Positions 62,471 to 64,000 of a DNA stretch of 64,000 bases are shown here, one piece after another (position 1 is the first letter of the stretch; every line of letters begins with the position of its first letter). Position numbers and translations under genes: made by a program. The notes beneath the pieces are model-generated. The model worked only from the letters and a program-made list of their open reading frames with translations, ran no database searches and was not told where the DNA came from. The stretch comes from an uncultured Faecalibacterium sp. (GTDB lineage: Bacteria; Bacillota; Clostridia; Oscillospirales; Ruminococcaceae): the NCBI GenBank assembly GCA_934511465.1, contig CAKSWG010000003.1:1-64000 (forward strand). The letters run 5' to 3'.

Positions 62471-63613
62471 TTGCGTTTTCTGCACCTTTCCGACCTGCAC
62501 CTTGGCAAGCGGGTGTGTGAGTTCTCCATGCTGGACGACCAGCGGTACATTCTGGAACAGATCCTCTCCCTGCTGGACAGCACGCCCGTGGACGGCGTTC
62601 TGCTGGCAGGCGACCTCTACGATAAGCCCGTGCCCCCCGCCGAGGCCGTGCGCCTGCTGGACTGGTTCCTTACCCAGCTGGCTAAGCGGCAGCTGCCGGT
62701 GTTCGCCATCAGCGGCAACCACGACTCTGCCGACCGCATCGCCTTCGGCGCGGCTCTGCTGCAAAGCAGCCGGGTGTACGTCAGCCCGGTGTTCTCCGGT
62801 GCACCGGTGCCCATCCCCCTCACCGACGAGTACGGCACGCTGGATGTGTACCTGCTGCCCTTTTTGAAGCCTGCCACCGTGCGGCATATCTGGCCGGACG
62901 AGCCTATGGAGAGCTACAACGATGCCCTTGCCTGCGTGCTGCGCCACTGCAAGCCGGACCCCGCCCACCGCAGCGTGCTGGTGGCGCACCAGTTCGTGGC
63001 CGGTGCCGCCTGCTGCGAGAGCGAGGAAGTGTCGGTGGGCGGCGTGGACAGCGTGGATGCGGGCCTCTTTGACGGCTTCGACTACGTGGCGCTGGGCCAC
63101 CTGCACAGCCCCCAGAAGGTGGGCCGCGACACCGTGCGTTACTGCGGCACGCCGCTCAAGTATTCCTTCTCGGAAACCCGGCAGCACAAAAGCGCCACCT
63201 TTGTGGAGCTGGGCCCCAAGGGCGAAGTGTCCATCACCACCGCGCCGCTCACGCCAAAGCACGACCTGCGGGAGGTGCGCGGCAGCTACATGGAGCTGAC
63301 CGACCGCCGCAAGTATGCGGGCACCGCCACAAACGACTACCTGCACATCACCCTCACCGACGAGCAGGACGTGCCGGACGCGCTGGCCCGCCTGCGGGTG
63401 ATCTACCCCAACCTGATGCGGCTGGATTACGACAACCTCCGCACCCGGCAGGATCAGGAGATCACCGCGCCGGAACGCACCGAGAACATCACGCCGCTGG
63501 AGCATTTTGCGGCGTTCTACCAGCTGCAAAACAACCAGCCGCTGACCGCCGAGCAGGCAGATTTCTGCCAGCAGCTCATCGAGGACATCTGGAAGGAGGG
63601 CGAGGACGCATGA
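62471..63613 (+). CDS. sbcD: SbcD nuclease subunit (Mre11 family)
   Basis: A 380-residue metallophosphoesterase nuclease of the SbcCD complex, which cleaves DNA hairpins and protein-blocked ends. Mn ligands are in FLHLSDLHLGKRV, LLAGDLYDK, AISGNHDSADR, VAHQF and GHLHSPQ. Start: TTG at 62471 with AAGGCGG upstream; the longer frame would run through the promoter. The stop overlaps the sbcC start (ATGA). SbcCD is of interest here because its classical substrates are long palindromes, which are abundant in this genome's intergenic elements. Confidence 0.96.
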   Translation: MRFLHLSDLHLGKRVCEFSMLDDQRYILEQILSLLDSTPVDGVLLAGDLYDKPVPPAEAVRLLDWFLTQLAKRQLPVFAISGNHDSADRIAFGAALLQSSRVYVSPVFSGAPVPIPLTDEYGTLDVYLLPFLKPATVRHIWPDEPMESYNDALACVLRHCKPDPAHRSVLVAHQFVAGAACCESEEVSVGGVDSVDAGLFDGFDYVALGHLHSPQKVGRDTVRYCGTPLKYSFSETRQHKSATFVELGPKGEVSITTAPLTPKHDLREVRGSYMELTDRRKYAGTATNDYLHITLTDEQDVPDALARLRVIYPNLMRLDYDNLRTRQDQEITAPERTENITPLEHFAAFYQLQNNQPLTAEQADFCQQLIEDIWKEGEDA

Positions 63614-64000
63614 GACCGTTAAAACTCACCCTCTCGGCCTTTGGACCCTATGCGGGCGAGACCGTGCTGGAACTGGAAAAACTGGGCAAAGGGGGCCTGT
63701 ACCTTGTCACCGGCGACACCGGCGCGGGCAAGACCACCCTGTTCGACGCCATTACATACGCCCTGTACGACCATTCCAGCGGCGGCGTGCGCGAGGGCGC
63801 CATGCTGCGCTGCAAGTATGCCGACCCCAAGACCCCCACCTTTGTGGAGCTGGAATTTGAGGTGAACAGCGCCCGCTATACCGTGCGCCGCAACCCGGAA
63901 TACACCCGTCCCAAGGTGCGCGGCGAGGGCTTTACCACCGAGAAGGCGGACGCCGCCCTCACCTACGCCGATGGCCGCCCGCCGGTGACAAAGGCCAAGG
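63610..64000 (+). CDS. sbcC: SbcC ATPase subunit (Rad50 family), 3' end missing
   Basis: The first 130 codons of SbcC, open to the end of the window. MRPLKLTLSAFGPYAGE is the standard start, and Walker A is VTGDTGAGKTTLFDAITYAL. Then YTVRRNPEYTRPK from the ATPase lobe. The long coiled coil and second ATPase half lie outside. The ATG overlaps the sbcD stop by four bases, with GGAGGGCGAGG upstream. Confidence 0.96.
   Translation, partial: MRPLKLTLSAFGPYAGETVLELEKLGKGGLYLVTGDTGAGKTTLFDAITYALYDHSSGGVREGAMLRCKYADPKTPTFVELEFEVNSARYTVRRNPEYTRPKVRGEGFTTEKADAALTYADGRPPVTKAK

Overview
The window reads as chromosomal DNA of a GC-rich, anaerobic member of the Clostridia, most likely Faecalibacterium or a close relative. 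Three things point there: a leader upstream of a QueT-type transporter that I recognise as the class III preQ1 riboswitch (its structure was solved from Faecalibacterium prausnitzii), a monomeric group-B [FeFe] hydrogenase with formate-tetrahydrofolate ligase, and Firmicutes-type gene neighbourhoods (yhbY-nadD-yqeK-LCP-rsfS-leuS, infC-rpmI-rplT, addB-addA, rnc-smc-ftsY). Nearly everything is housekeeping. I see no prophage, transposase, plasmid gene, CRISPR array, rRNA or tRNA.

Layout. 1-12.5 kb is mainly rightward: 3' part of a tRNA methylthiotransferase (MtaB type), hydrogenase, a small secreted protein, pyridoxamine kinase, trmL, a DegV protein, riboswitch-queT, a HAD phosphatase, secA and an M20 amidohydrolase. 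12.7-17.7 kb is a leftward sulfur/tRNA cluster: cysteine desulfurase, thiI, cinA and a degenerate, membrane-anchored cinA paralogue. 17.8-19.6 kb is a ZTP riboswitch with fhs. 20-45 kb is leftward and informational: efp, yqeG, rpsU, leuS, rsfS, an LCP cell-wall ligase, yqeK, nadD, yhbY, rdgB, ftsY, smc, rnc, plsX, trmFO, topA, dprA, a SpoU methyltransferase and the L20 operon, whose infC starts at AUU. 45.5-52.6 kb is addA/addB. 52.8-64 kb mixes ruvX, a cyclophilin-like lipoprotein, DUF1292, an unidentified structured RNA, a peroxiredoxin-like protein, DUF378, ispE, an aminotransferase with an Lrp regulator, ACT/UPF0210, a DUF559 nuclease-like gene, spoIIR, a peptidoglycan-binding protein and sbcD-sbcC.

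The most unusual content lies between the genes. Two families of dispersed palindromic elements occupy many intergenic gaps. Family A (five copies, about 260-360 bp when complete) has roughly 45-bp inverted ends enclosing two opposed 34-36-nt hairpins. The stem sequences differ in every copy, but the apex is always CTGCGG (CCGCAG in the other arm) and a T-rich tract follows, so each element looks like a portable double terminator. Family B (six copies, about 135-180 bp) has CCCTCTCAGTC-type inverted ends, nested G/C-rich hairpins and covarying mini-hairpins. One family B copy is split, and its inverted halves flank a comparatively AT-rich DUF559 endonuclease-like gene. That suggests a nuclease-repeat partnership comparable in logic to REP elements with RAYT transposases; it is the best candidate here for an undescribed system.
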